Assembly: GCF_009797025.1 (NCBI RefSeq)
Contig: NZ_CP047027.1
Coordinates: forward strand, 1,612,001-1,676,000
DNA from: Cellulophaga sp. L1A9
Lineage (GTDB): Bacteria > Bacteroidota > Bacteroidia > Flavobacteriales > Flavobacteriaceae
Reading direction: 5' to 3'
DNA length: 64,000 nt
Shown: positions 1 to 9,999 of the stretch, one piece after another
Layout of the letters: every line of letters starts with the position of its first letter
How positions within the stretch are numbered: position 1 is the first letter of the stretch
Made by a program: the position numbers and the translations under genes
Notes under the pieces: model-generated
What the model was told of the DNA's origin: nothing
What the model saw: only the letters and a program-made list of their open reading frames with translations
The model's database searches: none

Positions 1-1376
1 TTTTAAAAAATATTTTAAAAGAAGAAGCTGGTGAAGGTATTTTAGTTTTAGAAAACTTTGAAGAAACGATCAACAGATCTAATGAAATTACACCAGAAAG
101 TATTCAGAAAGAGGCACAGACTTTAGCTAATTCAGAAACTAAAGGTGCATTAGGTGCTTTAAAGGTTATCCCCCGTGCATTACAAAATATTAATTGGCTA
201 GAATTTGGTCTGGCATTAGCAACTATATTTATTATTTACGGTTTTAAGCGAATAACAACAGTAGTACCAAGTACGCTAGTGGCTTTGCTCGTAGTTTCTG
301 GTATTGCCTTTGGCTTTGATTTGAATTATAGGCCAATAGAGCAGATCCCTGCAGGATTTCCTATGCCTAATTTTAAAATTTTCACAGAATTTAGTTTAGG
401 GAGCGTTATGCCGTATTTCTTTTCTGCATTGACCTTGGCTCTTCTTGGAGCTATTGACTCATTGTTAACCTCGGTGGTAGCAGATAACATGACCAAGACA
501 AAACACATCCCAAATAAAGAATTGGTAGGACAAGGAATTGGAAATAGTATTGCTGCACTTTTTGGCGGGTTACCAGGTGCTGGAGCCACCATTAGAACCG
601 TAGTAAATATTAATTCTGGAGGTAAAACAAAGCTATCTGGAATGATGGCCGGGATTTTATTATTGTTTATTCTATTAGCCTTAGGGCCAGTAGCCTCAAA
701 AATACCCGCAGCAGTTTTAGCGGGTATACTGGTGACAGTTGGAATTAGCGTTATGGATTATAAAGGATTAAAAGCAATCCCAAGTTTACCAAAAGATATT
801 AAAATAGGACCTATAAAATTAAGTTCAGAAGTTATTGTTATGATCGTAGTAATGCTCCTTTCTACATTCTGGAATTTAATTTATGCTGTAGGTATTGGTT
901 TGGTAATTGCCTCATTAATGTTCATGAAAAAAATGGGTGATTTAACGGCAGAACGTTCCGATGTAAAATCGTTAGAGGAAGAAAAAGCATGGTCAGATGA
1001 AATTGATTTTCCTAAAAACTTAAAAGAAGAAGTTTTTATTAAACATTTAAAGGGACCTTTATTTTTTGGATCTACAAGTGAATTTCAGCAACTAGCAAAC
1101 CAAATTCCAAAAACAGCATCAACCGTAATTATTAGAATGGGCCGTATGCAGTATATGGATCAATCGGGATTATATACCTTAGAAGATGTTTTAATCGATT
1201 TAAAGAAATCTAATATAACGATTCTCTTTGTGGGAGTTTTAAAACAACCAAGGTACATGATGGAGCGGGTAGATGTCATTCCAGATTTAATTCCTGAAGC
1301 ACACATTTTCAAAACCTTTAATGAAAGTTTACTTTGGGTAAAAGAAAATATTAAAGACACTACAGTTACTTCTTAA
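1..1376 (+). CDS. SulP-family anion permease, 5' end cut by the window
   Basis: The reading frame is open from base 3 to the TAA at 1374-1376, so the gene starts before the window; a GTG at 279 lies inside it and is not the start. SulP proteins are inner-membrane transporters of sulfate, bicarbonate or other anions. Seen here: several hydrophobic segments in the visible first two thirds, the stretch GAIDSLLTSVVADNMT typical of the SulP core, and a soluble C-terminal STAS domain (roughly the last 110 residues) with MDQSGLYTLED around its conserved serine. The long acidic stretch before base 180 sits in the membrane part. The substrate cannot be told from sequence. The family call is firm. Confidence 0.9.
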   Translation, partial: LKNILKEEAGEGILVLENFEETINRSNEITPESIQKEAQTLANSETKGALGALKVIPRALQNINWLEFGLALATIFIIYGFKRITTVVPSTLVALLVVSGIAFGFDLNYRPIEQIPAGFPMPNFKIFTEFSLGSVMPYFFSALTLALLGAIDSLLTSVVADNMTKTKHIPNKELVGQGIGNSIAALFGGLPGAGATIRTVVNINSGGKTKLSGMMAGILLLFILLALGPVASKIPAAVLAGILVTVGISVMDYKGLKAIPSLPKDIKIGPIKLSSEVIVMIVVMLLSTFWNLIYAVGIGLVIASLMFMKKMGDLTAERSDVKSLEEEKAWSDEIDFPKNLKEEVFIKHLKGPLFFGSTSEFQQLANQIPKTASTVIIRMGRMQYMDQSGLYTLEDVLIDLKKSNITILFVGVLKQPRYMMERVDVIPDLIPEAHIFKTFNESLLWVKENIKDTTVTS

Positions 1377-1518
1377 AAAACCGCACTATTAAAGTACTTC
1401 ATTTAACCCTTACCTTTCTAAGAGTTAAATTATTTAAAATAATACACTAAAAACACGCTATTTCACTGCTGATTAAAAAACTTTAAAGCAGTTCGCTATA
1501 CTACTCCCATAAAAGTTT

Positions 1519-1526
1519 TAAATTTG
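1519..1526 (+). promoter_or_regulatory. Bacteroidetes -7 box (TAAATTTG) before pheS
   Basis: TAAATTTG matches the Bacteroidetes TAnnTTTG -7 consensus and ends 17 bases before the pheS ATG. No convincing -33 TTTG at the usual distance was seen, so the call rests on the -7 box alone. Confidence 0.5.
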
Positions 1527-1543
1527 TCGGCTAGTCCATTGTT

Positions 1544-2563
1544 ATGATTGATAAAATAAAAGAACATATTGCTGAAATTGAAAAGTTTACTTCCGACTCT
1601 AAAGAGGCGGTAGAAAGCTTAAGAATTAAATACCTTGGTAAAAAAGGACTTTTAAATGATTTTTTTACGGAATTTAAAAATGTACCAAATGATCAGAAGA
1701 AAGAATTTGGGCAAACCATCAATCAGTTAAAGACAATTGCTACTGAAAAAATTAACAAGCTTAAAGAAGCTATAGAAGATAAAGTTGATGACAAAGGTGG
1801 TTATGGTGACTTAACACGCCCTGGAGAACCTGTAGAATTAGGTTCCAGACATCCAATATCTATTGTAAAAAATCAAATAATTGATATCTTCTCTAGAATA
1901 GGTTTTAATGTTTCTGAAGGTCCAGAAATTGAGGATGACTGGCATAACTTCACCGCATTGAACCTTCCTGAGTATCACCCCGCACGTGATATGCAGGACA
2001 CCTTCTTTATTCAAACAAATCCTGATATTTTACTACGTACACATACCTCATCGGTACAAGTACGCTATATGGAAGATAATAAACCTCCAATAAGAACTAT
2101 TTCTCCAGGTAGAGTATATAGAAACGAAGCTATCTCCGCTCGTTCTCATTGTTTTTTTCATCAAATAGAAGGATTGTATATTGATAAAAATGTTTCTTTT
2201 GCAGACCTTAAACAAACATTACAGTTTTTTACTACTGAGCTTTTTGGTAAATCTAAGATTAGATTGAGACCTTCTTACTTCCCCTTTACTGAACCAAGTG
2301 CAGAACTAGATGTGTACTGGGGATTAGAGACAGAAGCAGACTACAGAATCACCAAAGGAACCGGCTGGTTAGAAATTGGAGGTTGCGGTATGGTAGATCC
2401 TAATGTATTGACCAATTGCGGCATAGATCCTAATGAATATTCTGGTTTTGCATTTGGGGTAGGTATTGATCGTATTGCAATGCTACTACACCAAATTACA
2501 GATATCCGACTTTTAAGTGAAAATGATGTTCGCTTTTTAGAGCAATTTAAATCTGCACTATAG
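1544..2563 (+). CDS. pheS: Phenylalanine-tRNA ligase alpha subunit
   Basis: Charges tRNA-Phe with phenylalanine in the cytoplasm, as an alpha2-beta2 enzyme with PheT. At 339 residues it has the usual length. The N-terminal coiled coil (about residues 1-90) is followed by the class II catalytic core: motif 2 around [19 protein letters not shown], and motif 3 around [18 protein letters not shown] near the C terminus. The residues [10 protein letters not shown] and [12 protein letters not shown] are typical of PheS. The ATG is preceded by a -7 box and there is no other in-frame start nearby. pheT is not in the window, which is normal for this phylum. Confidence 0.97.
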   Translation: MIDKIKEHIAEIEKFTSDSKEAVESLRIKYLGKKGLLNDFFTEFKNVPNDQKKEFGQTINQLKTIATEKINKLKEAIEDKVDDKGGYGDLTRPGEPVELGSRHPISIVKNQIIDIFSRIGFNVSEGPEIEDDWHNFTALNLPEYHPARDMQDTFFIQTNPDILLRTHTSSVQVRYMEDNKPPIRTISPGRVYRNEAISARSHCFFHQIEGLYIDKNVSFADLKQTLQFFTTELFGKSKIRLRPSYFPFTEPSAELDVYWGLETEADYRITKGTGWLEIGGCGMVDPNVLTNCGIDPNEYSGFAFGVGIDRIAMLLHQITDIRLLSENDVRFLEQFKSAL

Positions 2564-2613
2564 CATAAAGTAAAGTATATTTTTAGTAAAAACCCTTCTA
2601 AAGGAACCTACTC

Positions 2614-3009
2614 TTGAAAAAAGATATTAATATCCCTGTTGTTGAAGACGTTTACGTTGCCATTGTTTATGAATGGGATGACGAAATGTTGACTAAAGTT
2701 TGGAACGCCTATTTAATCAACAATAAAGAGACTGCCATAGAAATGGCTATTATAGTTTCAAACGGTTCTAATGATACAGATAAGACTGCCACTATTAGAC
2801 ATGGCTTAGGATCCTTAGAAGGCAAATCATTTAAAAAATTTGAACCGTTGCAAGAAGAAATCTTTGCTCTGGACAACATTTTTTCACTTTCCTTTTTCTC
2901 CAATAATAGGTTATTTGACAAAAAATATATTTTCAAAAAAAATACCATTAGCAGTAAAGCACTCACAACCATACCTTTGATAGGTAAAGAAGGGATAATC
3001 ACTCCGTAA
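2614..3009 (+). CDS. Conserved hypothetical protein downstream of pheS
   Basis: A 131-residue soluble protein that I do not recognise. It begins at a TTG codon (2614); an in-frame TAA upstream and no ATG in between support this start, and TTG starts are common in this window. The sequence shows an IVYEWDDEMLTKVWNAYLIN core with mixed alpha/beta character and no signal peptide or membrane segment. It follows pheS by 50 bases on the same strand, so it may be read with it. It has no recognised catalytic motif. It is likely real because codon usage and an even amino-acid mix hold over its whole length. Confidence 0.7.
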   Translation: MKKDINIPVVEDVYVAIVYEWDDEMLTKVWNAYLINNKETAIEMAIIVSNGSNDTDKTATIRHGLGSLEGKSFKKFEPLQEEIFALDNIFSLSFFSNNRLFDKKYIFKKNTISSKALTTIPLIGKEGIITP

Positions 3010-3047
3010 ATCCTAAAATTTTCATAAAAATACATTTTTAAGTTCTT

Positions 3048-3071
3048 TTAGTTCGGTTTATTCCGAACTAA
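3048..3071. promoter_or_regulatory. 9-bp perfect inverted repeat, candidate operator of the efflux operon
   Basis: TTAGTTCGG, six bases, then CCGAACTAA: two perfect 9-bp arms. The repeat ends 5 bases before the -7 box at 3076, so a bound protein would block RNA polymerase. It is most simply the operator of the GbsR/MarR-type regulator encoded directly downstream. Confidence 0.65.
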
Positions 3072-3075
3072 TAAA

Positions 3076-3083
3076 TATATTTG
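3076..3083 (+). promoter_or_regulatory. -7 box (TATATTTG) of the regulator/RND efflux operon
   Basis: TATATTTG fits TAnnTTTG exactly and lies 62 bases before the regulator's ATG. The large palindrome at 3048-3071 occupies the -33 region. Confidence 0.6.
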
Positions 3084-3144
3084 CACAGAATTTTACTGTC
3101 CATGGATTTTTATACCCAAAAAACAGTAGGAAATAAATTTAAAA

Positions 3145-3660
3145 ATGGCAAATAGTATATGTAAAGAAAAAATGTCTTTAGTTGAAAAACTGGGGGTGCA
3201 TTTAGAAAATAGAGAACAGCTGGCACCGGTTGCCGCACGTATCCTATCCTATATTATTTTAACTGGTAAAAAAGGAGCTACGTTTGAGGACATGGTAACC
3301 ATTCTTTGTGCTAGTAAGAGCACTATTTCTACACACATTAATCACTTACAGGATTTAAAAAAAATTGAGTATTATACAAAGACCGGAGATCGTAAAAAAT
3401 ATTTTATTATAAACGCAGACACCATCATTCAGCATGTTGATAAAATGATAACTGATTGGAAAGAAGTGCGTGAATTACACCTAGAAATAAAAAACTACAA
3501 AGACAATCAAAATAATAAAAGTATTGAAAATAAAGAGGAAAAATTTGATTTAAATTTTCATAACGATTATATAAAATTTATAGATGGCGCTTCTGCTTCT
3601 ATTGAAGAATTAAGAGTAAAATTAATTAAAGTTAAAAACAACAAACAAATCGATATTTAA
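3145..3660 (+). CDS. GbsR/MarR-family transcriptional regulator
   Basis: A 171-residue DNA-binding protein. Residues about 20-100 form a winged helix-turn-helix: VAARILSYIILTGKKGATFEDMV leads to the recognition helix ASKSTISTHINHLQDL and a wing with GDRKKYFII. This is the pattern of the GbsR branch of MarR-like regulators. The C-terminal half is charged and probably helical (dimerisation). It is the first gene of the efflux operon: the periplasmic adaptor starts 12 bases after its stop. A perfect palindrome in its promoter suggests autorepression of the whole operon, relieved by a pump substrate; this is inferred from position. Confidence 0.85.
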   Translation: MANSICKEKMSLVEKLGVHLENREQLAPVAARILSYIILTGKKGATFEDMVTILCASKSTISTHINHLQDLKKIEYYTKTGDRKKYFIINADTIIQHVDKMITDWKEVRELHLEIKNYKDNQNNKSIENKEEKFDLNFHNDYIKFIDGASASIEELRVKLIKVKNNKQIDI

Positions 3661-3672
3661 ACTAAGCACAAA

Positions 3673-4806
3673 ATGAGACATAATAAACTATTAACGATAC
3701 TAGCAATAACCCTACTTTTAGTCGTTTCAAGTTGCGGAGGCAATGGAGAACAAAAAGCTGCGGCGCCAGCAGGCCCTGCTCCTTCTTTCCCTGTAGTTGA
3801 AATGCAAACTAAAACCGTAACAGGATATCAAGAATACCCAGCAAATATAGAAGGTATTGTAAACAGTGATGTTAGAGCAAAAGTATCTGGTTATATTCAA
3901 AAAGTATTAGTAGACGAAGGACAAAAAGTACGTAAAGGTCAGGTGTTATTTAAATTAGAAACACAATCTTTAAGTCAAGATGCAGGTGCAGCAAAAGCAC
4001 GTATTAATGTCGCTCAAGTTGAGGTAGATAAATTAGTTCCACTTGTAGAGAAAAACATTATTAGTCCTGTACAATTAGAAACCGCTAAAGCAAATTTAGC
4101 ACAAGCACAAGCAAATTACAGCAGTGTATCTGCCAGTGTTGGTTATGCAACCATTAAAAGTCCTGTAGATGGCTACGTTGGTGCTATTAACTTTAGAGAA
4201 GGTGCCTTAATTAGTCCAAGTGATAGTATGCCATTAACAACAGTTAGCGAAATTAGTCAAGTGTATGCCTTTTTTAGTTTTAACGAAGCTCAGTATATAG
4301 ATCTTTTACAAAGATCTGAAGGAACTACCAAAGCAGAACGTATTAAAAACTCGCCAGATTTGAGCTTAGTTTTAGCGAACGGAAAAATTTATTCTGAGAC
4401 TGGACGTATTCAAACCAGTACTGGTCAGATCAATGAAAATACGGGAACTATAAAAATAAGAGCTGCTTTTAATAATCCAAATGAAATTTTAACCAATGGA
4501 AACAGTGGTACAATTAGATTTCCAATAGAATATAAAGATGCTATTGTGCTTCCCCAATCATCAACATATGAACAACAAAAAGACATTGTTGCTTTTATAG
4601 TTGATAAAGACAACAAAGTACAATCTACTATTCTAAAAGTACAAGGTACAGTGGGTAATTTATATGTGGTAGAATCTGGACTTAAAGCTGGTGATAGACT
4701 TGTTGTGTCTGGAGTTGGAAAATTAAGAGATGGTATGGCCATTACTCCACAAGACACCCCATTTGATGAAGCTATTAAACCAATAGAGGTTTTATTTAAG
4801 AATTAA
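3673..4806 (+). CDS. RND efflux periplasmic adaptor (membrane fusion protein, AcrA/MdtA type)
   Basis: Links the inner-membrane pump to the outer-membrane channel. The N terminus MRHNKLLTILAITLLLVVSSCGG is a lipoprotein signal with the lipidated cysteine at residue 21. Next comes the half-lipoyl domain (VRAKVSGYIQKVLVDEGQKVRKGQVLFKL), an alpha-helical hairpin (roughly 95-150), the second half-lipoyl motif (YATIKSPVDGYVGAI) and beta-barrel and membrane-proximal domains. At 377 residues the length is typical. The order adaptor, pump, channel with gaps of 22 and 5 bases marks a single operon. Confidence 0.95.
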   Translation: MRHNKLLTILAITLLLVVSSCGGNGEQKAAAPAGPAPSFPVVEMQTKTVTGYQEYPANIEGIVNSDVRAKVSGYIQKVLVDEGQKVRKGQVLFKLETQSLSQDAGAAKARINVAQVEVDKLVPLVEKNIISPVQLETAKANLAQAQANYSSVSASVGYATIKSPVDGYVGAINFREGALISPSDSMPLTTVSEISQVYAFFSFNEAQYIDLLQRSEGTTKAERIKNSPDLSLVLANGKIYSETGRIQTSTGQINENTGTIKIRAAFNNPNEILTNGNSGTIRFPIEYKDAIVLPQSSTYEQQKDIVAFIVDKDNKVQSTILKVQGTVGNLYVVESGLKAGDRLVVSGVGKLRDGMAITPQDTPFDEAIKPIEVLFKN

Positions 4807-4828
4807 CAAATTATAAACTTATTTAGTT

Positions 4829-7800
4829 ATGTTAAAAACATTTATTGAAAGACCAGTGCTTTCAACAGTAATCTCTATTATCATAGTAATACTTGGTGTC
4901 ATCAGTATATCAAGCTTACCTATAGAGGAGTATCCAGATATTGCGCCACCTACCATTAAGGTAACAGCGTCTTATGCAGGAGCCAATGCAGAAACCGTTT
5001 TAGAGAGTGTAATTATCCCTATCGAAGAACAAATTAACGGTGTAGAAGGTATGAGTTATATTACCTCTACTGCATCTAACACAGGTGCTGCAGAAATTAC
5101 CGTCTACTTTAACCAAGAAGTAGATGCAGATATAGCTGCGGTTAACGTTCAAAACCGTGTATCTAGAGCAAATGCATTACTACCACAAGAGGTTATACAG
5201 ACCGGGGTAATCACACAAAAGCAAGAAACGAGTGCGTTAATGTTTATCTCTATGTATTCTGAAAATGAGAATTACGATGCGACATTCATTCAGAATTACT
5301 TGAAAATAAATGTGGTACCTGCAATGCAACGTATTAGTGGTGTTGGAGATGTTAGTTTATTCTCACAACAAGATTATGCGATGCGTATTTGGTTGAAACC
5401 TGAAAAATTAGCAACATACGGTTTAATACCTTCAGATATTACTGCGGCTTTAGCCGAGCAAAACTTAGAAGCTGCAGCAGGTTCTTTAGGGCAGAATAAT
5501 GGGGAAGCATTCTCCTATACATTAACCTATAGCGGACGTTTTAAACATGAACAACAATATGCAGATATAGTTATTAAAGCTTTAGGTAATGGAGAGTTTC
5601 TTCGACTAAATGATGTAGCAACTATTGAGTTAGATGCACAATCTTATGCTGCTAACGCTATGAGTATGGGAAATCCTGCCGTATTTATGGGTATTTTCCA
5701 AACCAAAGGTTCTAATGCAAGAGAAATTATTGAGAATATCAAAGTTACACTTGAAGATGTAAAAAAAGACCTTCCAGAAGGTTTAGATATTTTTGTGCCT
5801 TATGATACTAGTTTGTTTTTAAATGCCTCTATAGAAAAGGTAATTAGCACTTTATTAGAAGCGTTCCTATTAGTGTTCTTAGTGGTATTCCTATTCTTAC
5901 AAGATTTCAGGTCTACATTAATTCCAGCAATTGCGGTTCCGGTTTCTATTATAGGTACGTTCTTTTTCTTGAATGTTTTTGGATACTCTATTAACCTATT
6001 GACACTATTTGCGTTAGTTCTTGCCATTGGTATTGTGGTAGATGATGCTATTGTAGTGGTAGAAGCTGTGCATGCCAAATTAGATGCAGGCGAAAAGAAT
6101 CCTAAAAAGGCAACCTTAGTCGCCATGAATGAAATATCTGGCGCCATTATATCTATTACTTTGGTAATGGCAGCAGTGTTTATTCCTGTAACATTTATAA
6201 CAGGACCTACAGGTGTATTCTATGAGCAATTTGGGGTTACTTTAATTATAGCTATTTTAATTTCGGCAGTAAATGCATTGACTTTAAGTCCTGCTTTATG
6301 TGCATTATTATTAAAAGGACATAAAGATGATGAAGAGTTAAAAAGCAAAAGCCCATTAAAACGATTTTACACGCTTTTTAACCGCGGATTTAATGCTACT
6401 ATAGACCGATACGGAAAATCGCTTCAATTTTTATATAAAAGAAAATGGATCTCTCCGGTATTATTAGTGATTGCAGTTGCAGGTATTTACTGGGCATCTC
6501 AAACAACACCAACAGGATTTGTACCTAATGAAGACAGAGGTATTATTTTTGCAAATATTGCCTTACCAGAAGGTGCTTCTTTAGATAGAACAGATGCTGT
6601 TTCTAGAGATTTGTACAGTAAAATAAATGGTATTGAAGGTATTGTTGCCGTAAACTTTATTAAGGGTAGAAGTTTAATTAATGGACAAGGGAGTAACTAT
6701 GGTTTTGGAATTATAAAATTAGCAGATTGGGCAGACCGTGAAGATGCTGCAACCTCAGTACAAGCCATTACAGGTAAACTATTTGGTGTAGCTGCAGGAA
6801 TAAAAGAAGCTAATATCATATTCTTCTCACCTCCTAGTATCCGTGGTTTTGGTAACTCGGCAGGTTTTGAAGTGAATTTATTAGATAAGTTTGGTGGAGA
6901 ATTCAAAGATTTAGATCAAGCGAATAAAGACTTTGCCATGGCTTTAATGAAGCACCCAGAAATAAAATATGCGCAATCTTCTTTCAGTACAAATTACCCA
7001 CAATACGAAATGGAAGTGAATGTGCCTTTAGCAAAAGAAAAAGGGGTACCTATTAACAGCATTTTCTCTACACTACAAGGGTATATAGGTGGTATTTATG
7101 CTTCGGATTTCTCTAGATTCGGGAAGCAATTTAGAGTGTATATTCAAGCGTTACCAGATGACAGAGCTGATGTTAATGATCTAAATAGTATGTATGTGCG
7201 AACAGATTCTGGTGAGATGACTCCTATTACGCAATTTGTAAAACTAGAGCGTGTGTACGGGCCGCAATCAGTTACCCGTTTCAACCTATTTAATTCTACA
7301 GCCATAACTGGTGCTACCAATGATGGGTTTAGTACAGGTGATGCTATTAGAGTTATTGAAGAGGAAGTTAGCAACTTACCAAATAATTACACCATTGCTT
7401 ATTCTGGTTTAACGCGAGAAGAAGTAAGTGCAGGAAGCCAAACAATTTTCATTTTTGGTTTAAGTATTCTCTTCGTATACTTTTTATTAAGTGCACAATA
7501 TGAAAGTTACTTACTCCCATTTGCTGTAATTTTATCATTGCCATTTGGAGTATTTGGCGCCTATATAAGTACCAAATTATTAGGGTTGGAAAACAACATC
7601 TATTTCCAGATTTCTTTAATTATGCTTATAGGACTACTCGCCAAAAATGCCATACTTATTGTTGAAATTGCCTTGCAGAAACGGAAAGCTGGCGAAAGTA
7701 TCGTTGAGGCAGCTATTGATGGCGCTAAATCTCGTTTGCGTCCTATTTTAATGACCTCATTTGCCTTTATTCTAGGGTTAATGCCATTAGTATTAGCTAA

Positions 7801-7966
7801 AGGTGTGGGATCTGAAGGAAATAGATCTATTGGAACAGGTGCCGTTGGAGGATTACTTATAGGAACCCTTTTAGGGGTCTTTGTAATCCCAATATTATTC
7901 ATATTATTCCAGTGGTTGCAAGAAAAAATTTCTAGTAAACCCGAAGTACAAACTATTGAAGAATAA
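4829..7966 (+). CDS. RND multidrug efflux transporter, HAE1 (AcrB-like) type
   Basis: A 1045-residue proton-driven inner-membrane pump that works as a trimer. It starts with the family hallmark LKTFIERPVLSTVISIIIVILGVISI (TM1). TM4 carries the proton-relay pair in ALVLAIGIVVDDAIVVVEAV (two adjacent aspartates). Two large periplasmic loops and twelve expected membrane segments follow the AcrB plan, and the C-terminal half repeats the motif around LIGLLAKNAILIVEIA. Length and topology are complete. Substrates are unknown; hydrophobic toxicants are typical for the family. It is flanked by its adaptor and channel. Confidence 0.96.
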   Translation: MLKTFIERPVLSTVISIIIVILGVISISSLPIEEYPDIAPPTIKVTASYAGANAETVLESVIIPIEEQINGVEGMSYITSTASNTGAAEITVYFNQEVDADIAAVNVQNRVSRANALLPQEVIQTGVITQKQETSALMFISMYSENENYDATFIQNYLKINVVPAMQRISGVGDVSLFSQQDYAMRIWLKPEKLATYGLIPSDITAALAEQNLEAAAGSLGQNNGEAFSYTLTYSGRFKHEQQYADIVIKALGNGEFLRLNDVATIELDAQSYAANAMSMGNPAVFMGIFQTKGSNAREIIENIKVTLEDVKKDLPEGLDIFVPYDTSLFLNASIEKVISTLLEAFLLVFLVVFLFLQDFRSTLIPAIAVPVSIIGTFFFLNVFGYSINLLTLFALVLAIGIVVDDAIVVVEAVHAKLDAGEKNPKKATLVAMNEISGAIISITLVMAAVFIPVTFITGPTGVFYEQFGVTLIIAILISAVNALTLSPALCALLLKGHKDDEELKSKSPLKRFYTLFNRGFNATIDRYGKSLQFLYKRKWISPVLLVIAVAGIYWASQTTPTGFVPNEDRGIIFANIALPEGASLDRTDAVSRDLYSKINGIEGIVAVNFIKGRSLINGQGSNYGFGIIKLADWADREDAATSVQAITGKLFGVAAGIKEANIIFFSPPSIRGFGNSAGFEVNLLDKFGGEFKDLDQANKDFAMALMKHPEIKYAQSSFSTNYPQYEMEVNVPLAKEKGVPINSIFSTLQGYIGGIYASDFSRFGKQFRVYIQALPDDRADVNDLNSMYVRTDSGEMTPITQFVKLERVYGPQSVTRFNLFNSTAITGATNDGFSTGDAIRVIEEEVSNLPNNYTIAYSGLTREEVSAGSQTIFIFGLSILFVYFLLSAQYESYLLPFAVILSLPFGVFGAYISTKLLGLENNIYFQISLIMLIGLLAKNAILIVEIALQKRKAGESIVEAAIDGAKSRLRPILMTSFAFILGLMPLVLAKGVGSEGNRSIGTGAVGGLLIGTLLGVFVIPILFILFQWLQEKISSKPEVQTIEE

Positions 7967-7971
7967 AAATT

Positions 7972-9387
7972 ATGAAAACTATTATAAACCGTAAAAATAT
8001 AACTAAAACCATGCTCTTGGGCGTGGTTTTAGTAACCCTTCAAGGTTGCTTTGTTGCAAAAGATTACAAACGTCCAGAATTAGCAGAAACTGAAGCACTT
8101 TATCGCACCGATAATTTACCAACGGACAGTATTTCTATGGCCGATGTATCTTGGAAAACGATGTTCACTGATTCCTACCTGAGTGAATATATTGAAGAGG
8201 GCCTTGAAAACAACATGGATGTCCGTATTGCTATTCAGCAAATGATAGCTGCCCAAGCATATGCAAAACAAGGAAAAGCAGGGTATTTTCCAACATTAAG
8301 CGTTGGACCTAATTATACAAGACAAGAATTTTCAGAAAATAGCCAATTCGGGTCTCTATTTACTGGAGGTTTAGACACGTATGACGTAACAGCAGACTTA
8401 TCTTGGGAAGCTGATATATGGGGAAAAATAAGAAGCAATAAAAGAGCATCACAAGCAGACTATTTACAAAATGTTGCAGGGCATCAAGCCGTAAAAACAC
8501 AATTGATTTCTAGTATTGCAAATACCTATTATAACTTATTGGCTTTAGACGCCCAATTAAAAGTAACTAAGGAAACCATAGCAACAAGAGAAAGTGGTGT
8601 AGAAACCATTAAAGCATTAAAAGATGCTGGTCAAGTAACCCAAGTTGCGGTAGATCAAAACGTAGCGCAATATAATAGTGCCAGAGCACTGCAAGTAGAT
8701 ATTGAAGCTGCTATCTTCAAAACAGAAAACACTTTTAGTATTTTACTAGGTAAAACGCCTCAAGAGTTTGAAAGAAGTAGCCTAGACACTCAAAGCATTG
8801 ATCAAGAAATGAAGCTGGGCGTACCAACAACATTACTGAGAAACAGACCAGACGTTATGGCTGCAGAATATGCTTTAATTAAAGATTTTGAGTTAACCAA
8901 TGTAGCTAATAGTAGTTTTTATCCATCGCTAACGTTAACCGCTTCTGGTGGGTTACAAAGTTTAGAGTTAGATAAATTGTTTAATGCCAACTCATTATTT
9001 GCGACGATAGTAGGTGGATTAACACAACCACTTCTAAATCAAAGAAAATTACAAACTCAAAAGGAAGTTGCCCTAGCTAATCAAGAAAGCTCTTTATTAA
9101 ATTTCAAAAAAACCTTATTAGTTGCAGGTAGTGAAGTATCTAATGCTTTATACACTTATGAGGCTGAAACTAAAAAATTCGAATTTAGAAAGAATGAAGT
9201 TGAAGCTTTACGAACAGCAGAAGCAAACTCTGAAGAGTTACTTAAAAACGGATATGCAAACTATTTAGATTTATTAACTGCAAGACAAAGCGCATTAAGT
9301 GCAGAGCTTAATATCATAGATAGTAAACTACAACAATTAGTTTCTATTGTAGATTTATATGAAGCTCTTGGTGGCGGATGGAAATAA
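7972..9387 (+). CDS. Outer-membrane efflux channel, TolC/NodT type lipoprotein
   Basis: A 471-residue protein that completes the tripartite pump as a trimeric channel through the outer membrane. The signal MLLGVVLVTLQGCF places a lipidated cysteine near residue 26, as in NodT-family factors. Two internally repeated OEP domains follow (about 60-260 and 270-460). Family features include LSWEADIWGKIRSNKRA, LLRNRPDVMAAEY and the C-terminal YLDLLTARQSAL. It starts 5 bases after the pump gene and is followed 18 bases later by a TetR regulator. Confidence 0.95.
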   Translation: MKTIINRKNITKTMLLGVVLVTLQGCFVAKDYKRPELAETEALYRTDNLPTDSISMADVSWKTMFTDSYLSEYIEEGLENNMDVRIAIQQMIAAQAYAKQGKAGYFPTLSVGPNYTRQEFSENSQFGSLFTGGLDTYDVTADLSWEADIWGKIRSNKRASQADYLQNVAGHQAVKTQLISSIANTYYNLLALDAQLKVTKETIATRESGVETIKALKDAGQVTQVAVDQNVAQYNSARALQVDIEAAIFKTENTFSILLGKTPQEFERSSLDTQSIDQEMKLGVPTTLLRNRPDVMAAEYALIKDFELTNVANSSFYPSLTLTASGGLQSLELDKLFNANSLFATIVGGLTQPLLNQRKLQTQKEVALANQESSLLNFKKTLLVAGSEVSNALYTYEAETKKFEFRKNEVEALRTAEANSEELLKNGYANYLDLLTARQSALSAELNIIDSKLQQLVSIVDLYEALGGGWK

Positions 9388-9405
9388 ATAAGCAGCTATC
9401 AAAAC

Positions 9406-9999
9406 ATGATAAATAAAGATCGTTTTTTAGAAATAGCCATATCAAAATTCACCAGATTTGGATGCAAGAGATTCACCTTAGATGATTTAGCTCATGAACT
9501 GGGAATTTCTAAAAAAACGATTTATGAAACTTTTGACACAAAAGAAACGATAGTAAATGATAGTTTAGATTTTCTGCTAAAGAAGACTGAACTTGAAATT
9601 ATAGCAATTACAACTAATAAAGAAGCAAACCCAATCCTGTCTATTATTGAGATTTACAGGATTGGGTTTCTTTTTGTAAAAAACATTAGTCCAGCTTACA
9701 TCAACGGATTAAAAAAATACTATCCAAAATCCAATACGCTATATTCTGATTTCAAACTACGTTTTACACATAAATACATTAAGGATTTGTTGGTAAAAGC
9801 CCAAAAAAGAAATCTAATACAATCTACTATAAATATTGATCTTACTTGTAATCTATACTTTGGTAATTTAGAAAATCTAAGTTCAATATCCTCTAATTTG
9901 TTTGAAGCATATACCATCGATGAAATTTTAGAACACCTTGTTATCACCCATTTAAGAGGTATTGTTACTGAAGACTATTTAAAAGAGAGTGATTTTTAA
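9406..9999 (+). CDS. TetR/AcrR-family regulator at the end of the efflux operon
   Basis: A 197-residue protein. Residues 1-50 are a TetR helix-turn-helix: FLEIAISKFTRFGCKRFTL, then DDLAHELGISKKTIYETF. The variable C-terminal half should bind a ligand and form the dimer. It lies 18 bases behind the channel gene on the same strand with no visible terminator between, so it is likely co-transcribed and gives the operon a second regulator besides the GbsR-type one. Its stop overlaps by four bases the stop of the broken DUF2185 gene on the other strand. Confidence 0.88.
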   Translation: MINKDRFLEIAISKFTRFGCKRFTLDDLAHELGISKKTIYETFDTKETIVNDSLDFLLKKTELEIIAITTNKEANPILSIIEIYRIGFLFVKNISPAYINGLKKYYPKSNTLYSDFKLRFTHKYIKDLLVKAQKRNLIQSTINIDLTCNLYFGNLENLSSISSNLFEAYTIDEILEHLVITHLRGIVTEDYLKESDF

